Source of the DNA: Hydrogenophaga flava NBRC 102514
Lineage (GTDB): Bacteria; Pseudomonadota; Gammaproteobacteria; Burkholderiales; Burkholderiaceae_C
Direction of reading: 5' to 3'
Length of the DNA: 40,189 nt
Assembly: GCF_001571145.1 (NCBI RefSeq)
Contig: NZ_BCTF01000038.1
Span: 1-40,189, forward strand
Shown here one piece after another: positions 7,832 through 15,517 of the stretch; positions within the stretch are counted from its first letter, which is position 1, and each line of letters starts with the position of its first letter. The notes under the pieces are model-generated. The model did no database searches. It was not told the DNA's origin and was given only the letters and a program-made list of their open reading frames with translations. The translations under genes and the position numbers were made by a program.

Positions 7832-8896
7832 TCAGACCACCTTTTGCGCCAGCTCGCCGCTGGCGTAACGGGCCGCCATCACGCTCAGCGTCTCGCCCTT
7901 GATCTTGGCGCCCTGGCCTTCGCAGCCGAATTCCAGGTAACGCTGCTTGCACACCGCCTTGGCGGCTTCGCGGGCAGGCTTGAGCCATTCGCGGGCGTCG
8001 AACTTCTCGGGGTTCTCGGCCATGAACTTGCGCACCGCGCCGGTCATGGCCATGCGGATGTCGGTGTCGATGTTGATCTTGCGCACGCCGTGCTTGATGG
8101 CTTCCTGGATCTCGGCCACCGGCACGCCGTAGGTTTCCTTCATGGCGCCGCCGTACTGGTTGATGATAGCGCGCAGTTCCTGCGGCACCGACGACGAACC
8201 GTGCATCACCAGGTGGGTGTTGGGGATGCGGGCGTGGATTTCCTTGACGCGGGAAATGGCCAGGATGTCGCCGGTGGGCGGGCGGCTGAACTTGTAGGCG
8301 CCGTGGCTGGTGCCTATGGCGATCGCCAGCGCGTCCAGCTGGGTGGCCTTGACGAACTGTGCGGCTTCCTCGGGGTCTGTCAGCATCTGGCTGTGGTCCA
8401 GCTTGCCTTCGGCGCCGATGCCGTCTTCTTCGCCTGCGTCACCGGTTTCCAGGTTGCCCAGGCAGCCGAGTTCACCTTCCACCGTCACGCCGGTCTTGTG
8501 GGCCAGTTCGACCACCTTGCGGGTCACGTCGACGTTGTAGTCGAAGCTGGCCGGCGTCTTGCCGTCTTCCATCAGCGAACCGTCCATCATGACCGAGCCA
8601 AAGCCCAGGCCGATGGCGCCTTCGCAGACCTTGAGGCTGGTGCCGTGGTCCTGGTGCATCACCATCGGGATGTGCGGGTACATCTCGGCGGCGGCCTGGA
8701 TCAGGTGCTTGATGAAGGCTTCCCCGGCGTATTTGCGGGCGCCGGCCGAGGCCTGCAGGATGACGGGTGCGCCGACCTCGTCGGCCGCGGCCATGACGGC
8801 CTGCACCTGCTCCAGGTTGTTGACGTTGAACGCCGGAATGCCGTAGCCGTTGGCCGCAGCGTGGTCGAGCAGTTCGCGCATGGAAACGAGCGCCAT
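7832..8896 (-). CDS. fba: Class II fructose-bisphosphate aldolase (Calvin/glycolysis subtype)
   Basis: The enzyme reversibly cleaves fructose 1,6-bisphosphate into dihydroxyacetone phosphate and glyceraldehyde 3-phosphate. The 354-residue protein shows the class II zinc site: D83 and H84 in HQDHGTS, H198 in GTSHGAYK and H232 in VMHGSSS. The EDGIGAEGKLDHSQ insert is typical of the CbbA/long Fba subtype. The start matches the family N-terminus MALVSMRELLDHA. An intrinsic terminator follows. The GTAACY direct repeat lies 23-41 bases upstream of the start. Confidence 0.97.
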   Translation of the reverse strand: MALVSMRELLDHAAANGYGIPAFNVNNLEQVQAVMAAADEVGAPVILQASAGARKYAGEAFIKHLIQAAAEMYPHIPMVMHQDHGTSLKVCEGAIGLGFGSVMMDGSLMEDGKTPASFDYNVDVTRKVVELAHKTGVTVEGELGCLGNLETGDAGEEDGIGAEGKLDHSQMLTDPEEAAQFVKATQLDALAIAIGTSHGAYKFSRPPTGDILAISRVKEIHARIPNTHLVMHGSSSVPQELRAIINQYGGAMKETYGVPVAEIQEAIKHGVRKINIDTDIRMAMTGAVRKFMAENPEKFDAREWLKPAREAAKAVCKQRYLEFGCEGQGAKIKGETLSVMAARYASGELAQKVV

Positions 8897-8918
8897 GAGA
8901 ATCCCCTAGTCAAAGTTG

Positions 8919-8937
8919 GTAACCGGTCTGTAACTGG
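8919..8937 (+). promoter_or_regulatory. GTAACC-N5-GTAACTGG direct repeat upstream of fba
   Basis: Half-sites at 8919-8924 (GTAACC) and 8930-8935 (GTAACT), 11 bp apart and followed by GG. This is the same arrangement and orientation relative to the gene as at gpr. It sits only 23 bases above the fba start codon, close enough to overlap the transcription start, which would suit repression. Confidence 0.55.
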
Positions 8938-8954
8938 AGGGAATTTTAAAGCCC

Positions 8955-9842
8955 TCAGGCCAACGGCCCCCTGACGAAATCGCTCACCCGGTCCAGCGTC
9001 GGCGCCAGCCCGCGCAACGGAACCGCGAACGAGCCGATCAGCGTGGTGTGGCTGACCCGGTCCAGCAACGCCAGGTCGGCCGGCACCCCCTGGCGTGCCA
9101 GGGCCCGCGCCAGTCCCTGGCTGTTGCGCAGCGGATCGACCAGGGTGTCCTCACGTGCCGCCAGCAGGAGAGCGGGTGGGGTTTGCGCCGGCTGCGCCCT
9201 CAGTGCATGGAACATGGGCTGGGAATCGAGCGGGGTGTCCGGCCAGTCGAACGCCAGCTGCGCCTCGCGTACATCGATGGGCAGGAAGTCGTAGGGCCCT
9301 GCCAGCCCGATCCAGCCCGCCAGTTGCTGCGGCGCCAGACCGACCGCCCCCAGCCAGCGCGGGTCGAGCGCCAGCATGGCAGCGTTGTAGGCCCCTGCGC
9401 TGTGCCCCATCACGAACAGGCGCCTGGGGCTGGCGCCCAGCCGCTCCGCCCGGTCCCAGGCCCAGCGCAGCGCGAGCGCGCTGTCCTGCACAAACGAGGG
9501 GTAGCTCACCTGCGGGCTGAGGCGGTAGTCGGCCACCAGCGCCACGATGCCGCGCGAGGCCAGCGCTTCGCCGACGAACCGGTAGTCCTGCCGCCGGCCG
9601 CTGCTCCAGGTGCCGCCATAGAAGAACAGCACGGCGGGTGCATCGGACACGGGCGACGGGGGCAGGTAGACGTCCAGACGGTGCCGGGGGTCGGGCCCGT
9701 AGATCTGGTCGGTGATTGCGCGGTGCGTGTCCGTGGGCACCGTGGCATTGATCAGCGCCAGCGGCGAACAGGCCTGCAGCAGGGGCAGCAGACCGAGGCT
9801 GGCCAGCCAGCGACGGCGCGAGAGGTTCGGGAGAAGGCTCAT
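8955..9842 (-). CDS. Alpha/beta-hydrolase lipoprotein (carboxylesterase-like)
   Basis: The product is a 295-residue exported esterase-like protein. The N-terminus combines SRRRWLA, a possible twin-arginine motif, with lipobox LLQAC (Cys25), so it is probably a Tat- or Sec-exported lipoprotein. The nucleophile serine is S148 in VMGHSAGAYNA. The oxyanion loop reads FFYGGTW, with Tyr where most family members have His. The acid and His of the triad are likely in AREDTLVDP and VSHTTL. The fold resembles the BD-FAE/carboxylesterase group. It follows pyk by 32 bases on the same strand, so it may ride on the pyk transcript. The substrate is unknown. Confidence 0.85.
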   Translation of the reverse strand: MSLLPNLSRRRWLASLGLLPLLQACSPLALINATVPTDTHRAITDQIYGPDPRHRLDVYLPPSPVSDAPAVLFFYGGTWSSGRRQDYRFVGEALASRGIVALVADYRLSPQVSYPSFVQDSALALRWAWDRAERLGASPRRLFVMGHSAGAYNAAMLALDPRWLGAVGLAPQQLAGWIGLAGPYDFLPIDVREAQLAFDWPDTPLDSQPMFHALRAQPAQTPPALLLAAREDTLVDPLRNSQGLARALARQGVPADLALLDRVSHTTLIGSFAVPLRGLAPTLDRVSDFVRGPLA

Positions 9843-9874
9843 CTCCCGGATACGTGCGCTTCAGCGACCTGGAT

Positions 9875-11308
9875 TCAGGCGGCCCTGCAGATCTTCAGGG
9901 TATTCGTACCGCCCGGCGTGCCCATGGGCTCGCCCACCGTGATCGCGTAGACGTCGCCCTTCTGCATCACGCCGCGCGCCTTCAGGTCGGCCTCGGCCTC
10001 GGCCAGTGCGGTGTCGCGGTCGGCGCTGGTGTCCACCAGCAGCGGCCGCACATTGCGGTAGAGCGTCATCTTGCGCTGCGAGGACAGCTTGGAGGTCACC
10101 GCGTAGATCGGCATGCGCACGCTGTGGCGGCTCATCCAGAGCGCGGTCGAGCCCGACTCGGTCAGCGCCACGATGGCCTTGGCCTTGAGGTGGTGCGCGG
10201 TGAACAGCGCGCCCATGGCGATGGCCTGGTCGATGCGGGTGAAGGTCGCGCCCACGAAATCGTCTTCCAGCGGGTCGTGGTCGGTCTTTTCGGCCTCCTG
10301 GCAGATGGCGGCCATCTGCTCCACGGTCTCCAACGGGTACTTGCCGGCCGCGGTCTCGGCGCTGAGCATCACGGCGTCGGTGCCGTCGAGCACGGCGTTG
10401 GCCACGTCGGACACCTCGGCGCGGGTGGGCACCGGGTTGACGATCATGGATTCCATCATCTGCGTGGCGGTGATGACCACCTTGTCCATTTCGCGGGCCA
10501 TCTTGATCATGCGCTTCTGCAGGCCCGGCACCGCCGCGTTGCCCACCTCCACCGCCAGGTCGCCGCGCGCGACCATGATGCCGTCGGACACCCGCAGGAT
10601 GTTGGCCAGCTCGGGGATCGCCTCGGCGCGCTCGATCTTGGCGATCAGGCCGGGCTTGTGGTTGTACTGGGCCGCGGCCATGTTGCACAGCTGGCGCGCC
10701 AGCTCCATGTCGGTCGCGTTCTTGGGGAAGCTCACGGCCACGTAGTCGGCCATCAGGCTCATGGCGGTCTTGATGTCCTCCATGTCCTTGGCGGTCAGCG
10801 CGGGCGCGGTCAGGCCGCCGCCCTGCTTGTTGATGCCCTTGTTGTTGGACAGCTCGCCACCGAGCTTGACGGTCGTATACACCGCGTCGCCCACCACCTT
10901 GTCCACCGTCATGACAATCAGGCCATCGTTGAGCAGCAGGGTGTCGCCGGCTTTCACGTCGCGCGGCAGTTCCTTGTAGTCCAGGCCCACGCCCGAGAGG
11001 TCGCCCGGCTCGGTGCGCGAGGCATCCAGCACGAAGGGCTGGCCGGGCTCGAGCATCACCTTGCCTTCGGCGAACTTGCCGACGCGGATCTTGGGGCCCT
11101 GCAGGTCGGCCATGATGCCGACCTCGCGACCGGCGCGGCGTGCGGCCTCGCGCACGAGGTTGGCGCGGTCGATGTGGTCCTGCGCCTTGCCATGCGAGAA
11201 GTTCAGCCGGACGACGTTGACGCCGGCCCGGATCATGGCCTCCAGCAGGACGGGGTCGCTGGAAGCAGGACCGAGGGTGGCGACGATTTTGGTGGCGCGC
11301 TGGGGCAT
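9875..11308 (-). CDS. pyk: Pyruvate kinase
   Basis: This enzyme makes pyruvate and ATP from phosphoenolpyruvate and ADP. The 477-residue protein carries the canonical blocks: MPQRATKIVATLGPAS at the start, GVNVVRLNFSHG, the active-site LIAKIERAEAI, the Mg-binding MVARGDLAVEVG and PTRAEVSDVANAVLDGTDAVMLSAE. The ATG at 11308 is chosen because GGAG lies 8 bases upstream and the family N-terminus begins there. A GATAAT hexamer about 64-69 bases upstream, preceded by the GTAACC direct repeat over the -35 position, is the likely promoter. Confidence 0.97.
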   Translation of the reverse strand: MPQRATKIVATLGPASSDPVLLEAMIRAGVNVVRLNFSHGKAQDHIDRANLVREAARRAGREVGIMADLQGPKIRVGKFAEGKVMLEPGQPFVLDASRTEPGDLSGVGLDYKELPRDVKAGDTLLLNDGLIVMTVDKVVGDAVYTTVKLGGELSNNKGINKQGGGLTAPALTAKDMEDIKTAMSLMADYVAVSFPKNATDMELARQLCNMAAAQYNHKPGLIAKIERAEAIPELANILRVSDGIMVARGDLAVEVGNAAVPGLQKRMIKMAREMDKVVITATQMMESMIVNPVPTRAEVSDVANAVLDGTDAVMLSAETAAGKYPLETVEQMAAICQEAEKTDHDPLEDDFVGATFTRIDQAIAMGALFTAHHLKAKAIVALTESGSTALWMSRHSVRMPIYAVTSKLSSQRKMTLYRNVRPLLVDTSADRDTALAEAEADLKARGVMQKGDVYAITVGEPMGTPGGTNTLKICRAA

Positions 11309-11386
11309 GGGGGTCTCCTGGATGGCGAACGTTTCAGGACGGTCTGGGAACGCCGGCCTGTAATTTGGTTTCAATTATCCAGGAAA

Positions 11387-11405
11387 CCGGTTACCCGTCG
11401 GTTAC
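11387..11405 (-). promoter_or_regulatory. GTAACC-N5-GTAACCGG direct repeat at the pyk promoter
   Basis: On the leftward strand the half-sites are at 11405-11400 and 11394-11389, followed by GG. A -10-like GATAAT begins nine bases after the second half-site, so the repeat occupies the -35 region as an activator site would. It also covers the stop codon of the upstream MarR gene. Here the repeat points in the direction of transcription, opposite to gpr and fba. Confidence 0.55.
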
Positions 11406-11839
11406 AGACCGCCATCGCGCAGGTTGTCCTGCATGTGCCGCAGCAGGCGCAGCAGCGCCTGCCGTTCCGGGGCATCCAGCCCGCGGGCGGCCCGGGCCGC
11501 CACCTGGCGGCGGTGGCGCATGACGGACTCGTGCCGGTGCTGCGCCGCTTCGGTCGGATAGAGGCGGATCACACGGCGGTCGTGCTCGTCCGGCCGCGCC
11601 ACCAGCAGACCCTTGTCCTTGAGCACCGCGATCAGTCGCGCCAGCTGGCCCTTGTCCCGCGCCGCGTGCTGCACCAGGTCGGTCTGCGTACTGCCCGGGT
11701 GGCGCACGAAGAAGCCGAGCGCTCGCCCCTCCATCGGCCCCAGCCCATCGTCTGGCATGTGGCGCAGCAGCTGCGCGCGGGCCAGGTGCATCAGGTCGTG
11801 CACCGCCTCCATGAGGTCGTCATCGGAGAGTTTCGTCAT
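11402..11839 (-). CDS. MarR-family transcriptional regulator
   Basis: A 145-residue winged-helix regulator. The DNA-binding wing region (STQTDLVQHAARDKGQLARLIAVLKDKGLLVARPDEHDRRVIRLYPT) fits the MarR fold, with the DxRxxxxxLT-like wing reading DEHDRRVIRLYPT. The ATG at 11839 has GGAG nine bases upstream and is preferred; the ATG at 11854 and the TTG at 11857 have no ribosome site. The gene is divergent from the siderophore-interacting protein gene, whose -35 box is covered by a GTTGA/TCAAC inverted repeat. Repression of that gene, possibly in response to a flavin- or iron-related ligand, is inferred. Confidence 0.88.
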   Translation of the reverse strand: MTKLSDDDLMEAVHDLMHLARAQLLRHMPDDGLGPMEGRALGFFVRHPGSTQTDLVQHAARDKGQLARLIAVLKDKGLLVARPDEHDRRVIRLYPTEAAQHRHESVMRHRRQVAARAARGLDAPERQALLRLLRHMQDNLRDGGL

Positions 11840-11843
11840 ATTG

Positions 11844-11873
11844 GTTGACTCCATCAACTGATTGCGACAGAAT
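11844..11873 (+). promoter_or_regulatory. Promoter and candidate MarR operator of the siderophore-interacting protein gene
   Basis: TTGACT (11845-11850), a 17-bp spacer and CAGAAT (11868-11873) form a good sigma70 promoter reading right. The perfect inverted repeat GTTGA-N5-TCAAC (11844-11858) overlaps the -35 box, as expected for a repressor site. The promoter makes the ATG at 11905 the likely start of the downstream gene. Confidence 0.55.
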
Positions 11874-11904
11874 GGATGACATTATCAATCAATTCACCCA
11901 TCCC

Positions 11905-12654
11905 ATGTCCCATCCTGTTCCCACAGAGCGCCCACCCGCCCCGACGCGCCGCGTGCGTCACGAACTGCTGCGCCGCGACGTGCGCGTGCGCCATGTCCAG
12001 CCGCTGGGTCCTGGCCTGCTGGCCGTGACCTTCGGGGGGCCGGCGCTGGCCGGCTTTGTCTCGCTGTCCTTCGACGACCATGTCAAGTTCGTCTTCACCG
12101 GCGCGGACGGACAGGAGCACCGGCGCGACTACACGCCGCGTCATTTCGACGCGGCCCGCCAGGAACTGACGCTGGTGTTCGCGCTGCACGAAGGCGGTGC
12201 GGCCAGCACCTGGGCGCAGCGTGCCCAGGTCGGCGACGCGGCGGTGATCGGCGGCCCCCGCGGCTCCATCATCATTGAGGACGACCTGCCCTGGTACCTG
12301 CTGGCCGGCGATGCGACGGCGCTGCCCGCCATCGCGCGGCGGCTCGACGAACTGCCCGCAGGCACCCCCACCACCGTGCTGCTGCACACCCCGCAAGAGC
12401 AGGACCAGCACGCGCTGCCCGAGCGCCCCGGCCTGCAGCTGCGCTGGCTGCCCTCCGTCGAGGCGCTGTGCGACGCCATGCGCACGGTGGAACTGCCCGC
12501 AGGCGACGGCTTTATCTGGTGTGCGGGCGAAGCCGCGTGCATGGCGCGGCTGCGCGACATCCTGCTGAACGAACGCGGACGGCCGCGCAGCCACGTCAAG
12601 GTCTCGGCCTACTGGAAGCCTGGCGCCACCGACTTCCACGAAGACCTCGCCTGA
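11905..12654 (+). CDS. Siderophore-interacting protein (FAD-dependent ferric reductase, ViuB/YqjH type)
   Basis: This 249-residue cytoplasmic flavoprotein should release iron from ferric siderophores by reduction. Visible are the N-terminal RRVRHELLRRDV that opens most family members, the FAD-binding RDYTPRHFD, the LLAGDATALPAIARRLDELP block and the C-terminal KVSAYWKPGATDFHED. The frame extends upstream to an ATG at 11872, but that lies inside the -10 box of the promoter at 11845-11873, so 11905 is used. No siderophore synthesis or TonB receptor gene is nearby. Control by the divergent MarR protein is likely. Confidence 0.88.
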   Translation: MSHPVPTERPPAPTRRVRHELLRRDVRVRHVQPLGPGLLAVTFGGPALAGFVSLSFDDHVKFVFTGADGQEHRRDYTPRHFDAARQELTLVFALHEGGAASTWAQRAQVGDAAVIGGPRGSIIIEDDLPWYLLAGDATALPAIARRLDELPAGTPTTVLLHTPQEQDQHALPERPGLQLRWLPSVEALCDAMRTVELPAGDGFIWCAGEAACMARLRDILLNERGRPRSHVKVSAYWKPGATDFHEDLA

Positions 12655-12669
12655 CAAGGTCACCAGCGC

Positions 12670-13143
12670 CTACCGGGCGTCGGCCGGCGCGCGGCTCAGG
12701 TCGTTGTTCTGCGTCACCAGCACCTGCAGCAGGCGCATGAACTCGGTGCGCTGGCGCGGGGTCAGCGGCGCCAGGATCTGTTCCTGCGCGCGCAGCATGG
12801 CGGGCACGGTGTCGGCCAGCCCCTGCTCGCCCGCCGGTGTCAGGAACAGCTGGCGCGCGCGCCGGTCCTGCGGCGACAGGCGCCGCTCCAGCCAGCCCCG
12901 CGCCTCCAGCCGGTCCACCACGCCGCCGGTGGTCGAGGTGTCCAGCGCGATGCTGCGGGCCAGGGTGCGCTGGTCGATGCCGGGCTGGTTGCCCACCACC
13001 TGCAGGGCGGCGTACTGCACCGGCGTCACACCCAGCTCGCCCGCCTCCTGCAGAAAGATGCCGACCGAGATCTGGTGCAGACGCCGGATCGCGTAGCCGG
13101 GCTGCTGGTCGATCTGAAGTCCGGCGGGTTCGGGGGTGTCCAT
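12670..13143 (-). CDS. MarR-family regulator, probable repressor of the gentisate genes
   Basis: A 157-residue MarR protein. The recognition helix is in IDQRTLARSIALDTSTTGGVVDRLEARGWLERR and the wing in SPQDRRARQLFLT. It is divergent from the gentisate dioxygenase gene with 126 bases between the starts. The palindrome ATCAG-N4-CTGAT overlapping the -10 box of that gene is the likely binding site, so induction by gentisate or a precursor is the natural model. Its 3' end faces the siderophore-interacting protein gene with a 15-base gap. Confidence 0.9.
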   Translation of the reverse strand: MDTPEPAGLQIDQQPGYAIRRLHQISVGIFLQEAGELGVTPVQYAALQVVGNQPGIDQRTLARSIALDTSTTGGVVDRLEARGWLERRLSPQDRRARQLFLTPAGEQGLADTVPAMLRAQEQILAPLTPRQRTEFMRLLQVLVTQNNDLSRAPADAR

Positions 13144-13184
13144 GGCAAACAGGGCGGGGGTGGTGGGCAGGGGATGGTCGGTGG

Positions 13185-13225
13185 TTGACCCAGTCTAACC
13201 GCCCTCTTATCATCAGCACACTGAT
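13185..13225 (+). promoter_or_regulatory. Sigma70 promoter and MarR operator of the gentisate operon
   Basis: TTGACC at 13185-13190, a 17-bp spacer and TATCAT at 13208-13213 make a near-consensus promoter. The inverted repeat ATCAG-CACA-CTGAT (13212-13225) overlaps the end of the -10 box and the expected start site. This is repressor geometry for the divergent MarR protein. Confidence 0.65.
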
Positions 13226-13269
13226 CATTAGCATGCGGCCGGACTCGATCCGTCCCAAGGAGACAAGAC

Positions 13270-14307
13270 ATGAGCCATGCACTCGGCCGCCTGGAAGACC
13301 TGCCGCAGGACTACCGCGATGACCTCAAGCACCTCAACCTGGTGCCGCTGTGGCCCAGCCTGCGCGCCGTGCTGCCGCCGGGTGTGCCCACGCGCGCCAC
13401 GCAGGCCGTGCACTGGCCCTACGCCACGCTCAAGCCGCTGCTGCTCAAGGCCGGCGAGCTGACCCCCATCGAGAAGGCCGAGCGCCGCGTGCTGGTGCTG
13501 GCCAACCCGGGCCACGGGCTGGAGAACATGAAGGCCAGCCCGGCCATCTACCTGGGCATGCAGCTGCTGCTGCCCGGCGAATGGGCACCCAGCCACCGCC
13601 ACACGCCCAACGCGGTGCGCATGGTGGTCGAGGGCGAAGGCGCCTGGACCACTGTCGATGGCGAGAAGTGCCCGATGAGCCGCGGCGACCTGATCCTCAC
13701 GCCCACCGGCCTGTGGCACGAACACGGCCACGACGGCAGCGACCCGGTGGTGTGGCTGGACGTGCTGGACCTGCCGCTGGTCTATTACATGGAGGCGAGC
13801 TACCACATCAACGGCTCGCGCCAGACCGTGAAACAGGGCAGCGGCGACCGCGCCTGGACCCGTGCCGGCGTGGTGCCGACGCAGGTGTTCAACCGCAGCG
13901 ACAGGCGCTACCCCATGCTTCGCTACCCCTGGGTGGACACGCGCGCCGCGCTGCTGGCCATGGCCACCAATCAGCCGGACCTCGAATGCGTGCAGGTGAC
14001 CTACGTGAACCCGGAAACCGGTGACGACGCCGAGAACATCCTGGGCTTCTACGCGCTGATGCTGAAAGCCGGCCAGACGCTCACGCTGCCTGCACGCTCG
14101 CCTGCGCAGGTGTTCCACCTGATCGAAGGGGGTGTGGACGTGTCCACCTGCGGCAAGAGCTTCGGTCTGGTCGAAGCCGACACCTGCTGCGCGCCCGGCT
14201 ACGAGCCCGTGACGCTGAGCAACCGCTCGGCCGACCAGCCCGCCTTCGTCTTCATCGCCGACGAGTCGCCGCTGCATCGCAAGCTCGGTGTGTACGAAAC
14301 CCGATAA
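13270..14307 (+). CDS. nagI: Gentisate 1,2-dioxygenase
   Basis: The bicupin enzyme opens the ring of gentisate with O2 to give maleylpyruvate (EC 1.13.11.4). The Fe(II) ligands of the N-terminal cupin are visible as H109 and H111 (SHRHTPNAVR) and H150 (GLWHEHGHDG). The second cupin (about residues 255-330) lacks the HxH pair. Its 345 residues match the family. AAGGAGA lies about 6 bases above the ATG. It is followed 17 bases later by the fumarylpyruvate hydrolase gene. The symbol follows the Ralstonia nag naming; gtdA and sdgD are used elsewhere. Confidence 0.9.
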   Translation: MSHALGRLEDLPQDYRDDLKHLNLVPLWPSLRAVLPPGVPTRATQAVHWPYATLKPLLLKAGELTPIEKAERRVLVLANPGHGLENMKASPAIYLGMQLLLPGEWAPSHRHTPNAVRMVVEGEGAWTTVDGEKCPMSRGDLILTPTGLWHEHGHDGSDPVVWLDVLDLPLVYYMEASYHINGSRQTVKQGSGDRAWTRAGVVPTQVFNRSDRRYPMLRYPWVDTRAALLAMATNQPDLECVQVTYVNPETGDDAENILGFYALMLKAGQTLTLPARSPAQVFHLIEGGVDVSTCGKSFGLVEADTCCAPGYEPVTLSNRSADQPAFVFIADESPLHRKLGVYETR

Positions 14308-14324
14308 CTCCTCAGAGACACCAG

Positions 14325-15026
14325 ATGACCCAGTACCTCTTCGCCCCGCCCATCGTCCAGTCCCTGCCCATCCGCAGCCGCGCCGAGCGCTTCCCGATCA
14401 ACCGCATCTTCTGCGTCGGCCGCAACTACCACGCGCACGCCGTCGAGATGGGCAGGCCGGTCGACAAGAGCGCCGAGCGGCCGTTCTACTTCACCAAGTC
14501 GCCGCAGACCCTGGTACCCAGCGGCGCCACCGTCGCCTACCCGCCCGGCACCAGCAACTACCACTATGAAATGGAGCTGGTGCTGGCCATCGGCAAGGCC
14601 GGCTTCCGCGTCAGCGCCGAGCAGGCGCACGAGGTGATCTACGGCTACGGCGCCGGACTGGACATGACGCGCCGCGACCTGCAGCTGGTGGCCCGCGACA
14701 AGGGCCGCCCCTGGGACCTGGGCAAGGACATCGAGCAGGGCTCGGTCTGCTCAGAGATCGTGCCGATGGAAGGCGTGGTGATCGAGCGCGGCGCGATTGC
14801 GCTGGAGGTCAACGGAGAGACGAAGCAGTCGTCCGACGTCGACAAGCTGATCTGGAACATCCGCGAAATCATCGCGGACCTGTCCCAGTTCTACCACCTG
14901 CAAGCCGGCGACCTGATCTACACCGGCACGCCCGAAGGCGTGGGCGCGGTCGTTCCGGGCGACCTGATCACCGGCCGCATTGAAGGCGTGGCCGAGGTCG
15001 CACTGACGGTCGGCGCACCGGACTGA
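14325..15026 (+). CDS. nagK: Fumarylpyruvate hydrolase (FAH family)
   Basis: A 233-residue fumarylacetoacetate-hydrolase-fold enzyme that splits fumarylpyruvate into fumarate and pyruvate, the last step of gentisate breakdown. The metal ligands follow the family pattern: E82 and E84 in YHYEMELVLAIG and D113 in GLDMTRRD. GRPWDLGKD and YTGTPEGVG are also diagnostic. It is co-transcribed with gentisate dioxygenase. The intervening enzyme, maleylpyruvate isomerase (nagL type), is not present in this window. The 3' 109 bases are also read on the other strand as the tail of the bacteriohemerythrin gene. Confidence 0.9.
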   Translation: MTQYLFAPPIVQSLPIRSRAERFPINRIFCVGRNYHAHAVEMGRPVDKSAERPFYFTKSPQTLVPSGATVAYPPGTSNYHYEMELVLAIGKAGFRVSAEQAHEVIYGYGAGLDMTRRDLQLVARDKGRPWDLGKDIEQGSVCSEIVPMEGVVIERGAIALEVNGETKQSSDVDKLIWNIREIIADLSQFYHLQAGDLIYTGTPEGVGAVVPGDLITGRIEGVAEVALTVGAPD

Positions 15027-15457
15027 GCCACACGGCCGTGGCCCTGCGCGAGGCCGCGGATCAGGGGCACGTCCTGGCGGGCGATGTGGTCGAGCAGCCA
15101 GTCGCGCAGGAAGCCCAGCACCGGCTGGATGTGCAGCCGTCCCTCATCCAGGTGCTGCTGCAGCCGGTCGAGCTGCGCCTGGAAACCCGCGTGCAGCCGG
15201 GCGTGGGTGGTGTCCTCGGCGCCACCGTGCTGCCGGATCCAGTCTTCCTCATGGCGGAAGTGGTAGTCCGCATACGAACGCAGCTGTGGCAACAGCCCGT
15301 CCAGATCGACCAGCAGTCCACGTGCACTCGCCTCCTGGGTGCGCAGCAGCAGATCGAACAGCACCTTGTGCTGCAGGTCGATGGTGGCCACGCCGGTTTC
15401 CAGTGCTTCGTTCCAGGTCGGGGGCAGCCGCCCGGGGTTCTCCGTGTGGTCGTTCAT
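14918..15457 (-). CDS. Bacteriohemerythrin
   Basis: This diiron O2-binding protein has 179 residues. All seven iron ligands are in place with correct spacing: H30, H66, E70, H85, H89, H124 and D129. The fold is complete by about residue 140. The remaining 36 residues (Ser/Thr/Pro/Gly rich) are encoded antisense to the end of nagK and have no hemerythrin counterpart. In denitrifiers such proteins may carry or scavenge O2 or NO. It starts 60 bases after the hemerythrin-like gene upstream on the same strand and may be the last gene of the nrdJ-nnrS operon. Confidence 0.9.
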   Translation of the reverse strand: MNDHTENPGRLPPTWNEALETGVATIDLQHKVLFDLLLRTQEASARGLLVDLDGLLPQLRSYADYHFRHEEDWIRQHGGAEDTTHARLHAGFQAQLDRLQQHLDEGRLHIQPVLGFLRDWLLDHIARQDVPLIRGLAQGHGRVAQSGAPTVSATSATPSMRPVIRSPGTTAPTPSGVPV

Positions 15458-15517
15458 TCCGTGGTTCGCTGAAGTGGTCAGGCCAGCAGGCGGCGGTGCT
15501 TGCCCACCCGCCTGTTC

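Noticed and set aside
11872..11904. Upstream ATG for the siderophore-interacting protein
   Set aside because: It lies inside the likely -10 box, and family members begin about 15 residues before the RRVRHEL motif, which fits the ATG at 11905.
15487..15514. Hairpin CAGGCGG-N14-CCGCCTG between the HHE gene and the bacteriohemerythrin gene
   Set aside because: No T-run on either side and a long loop; not strong enough to call a terminator.
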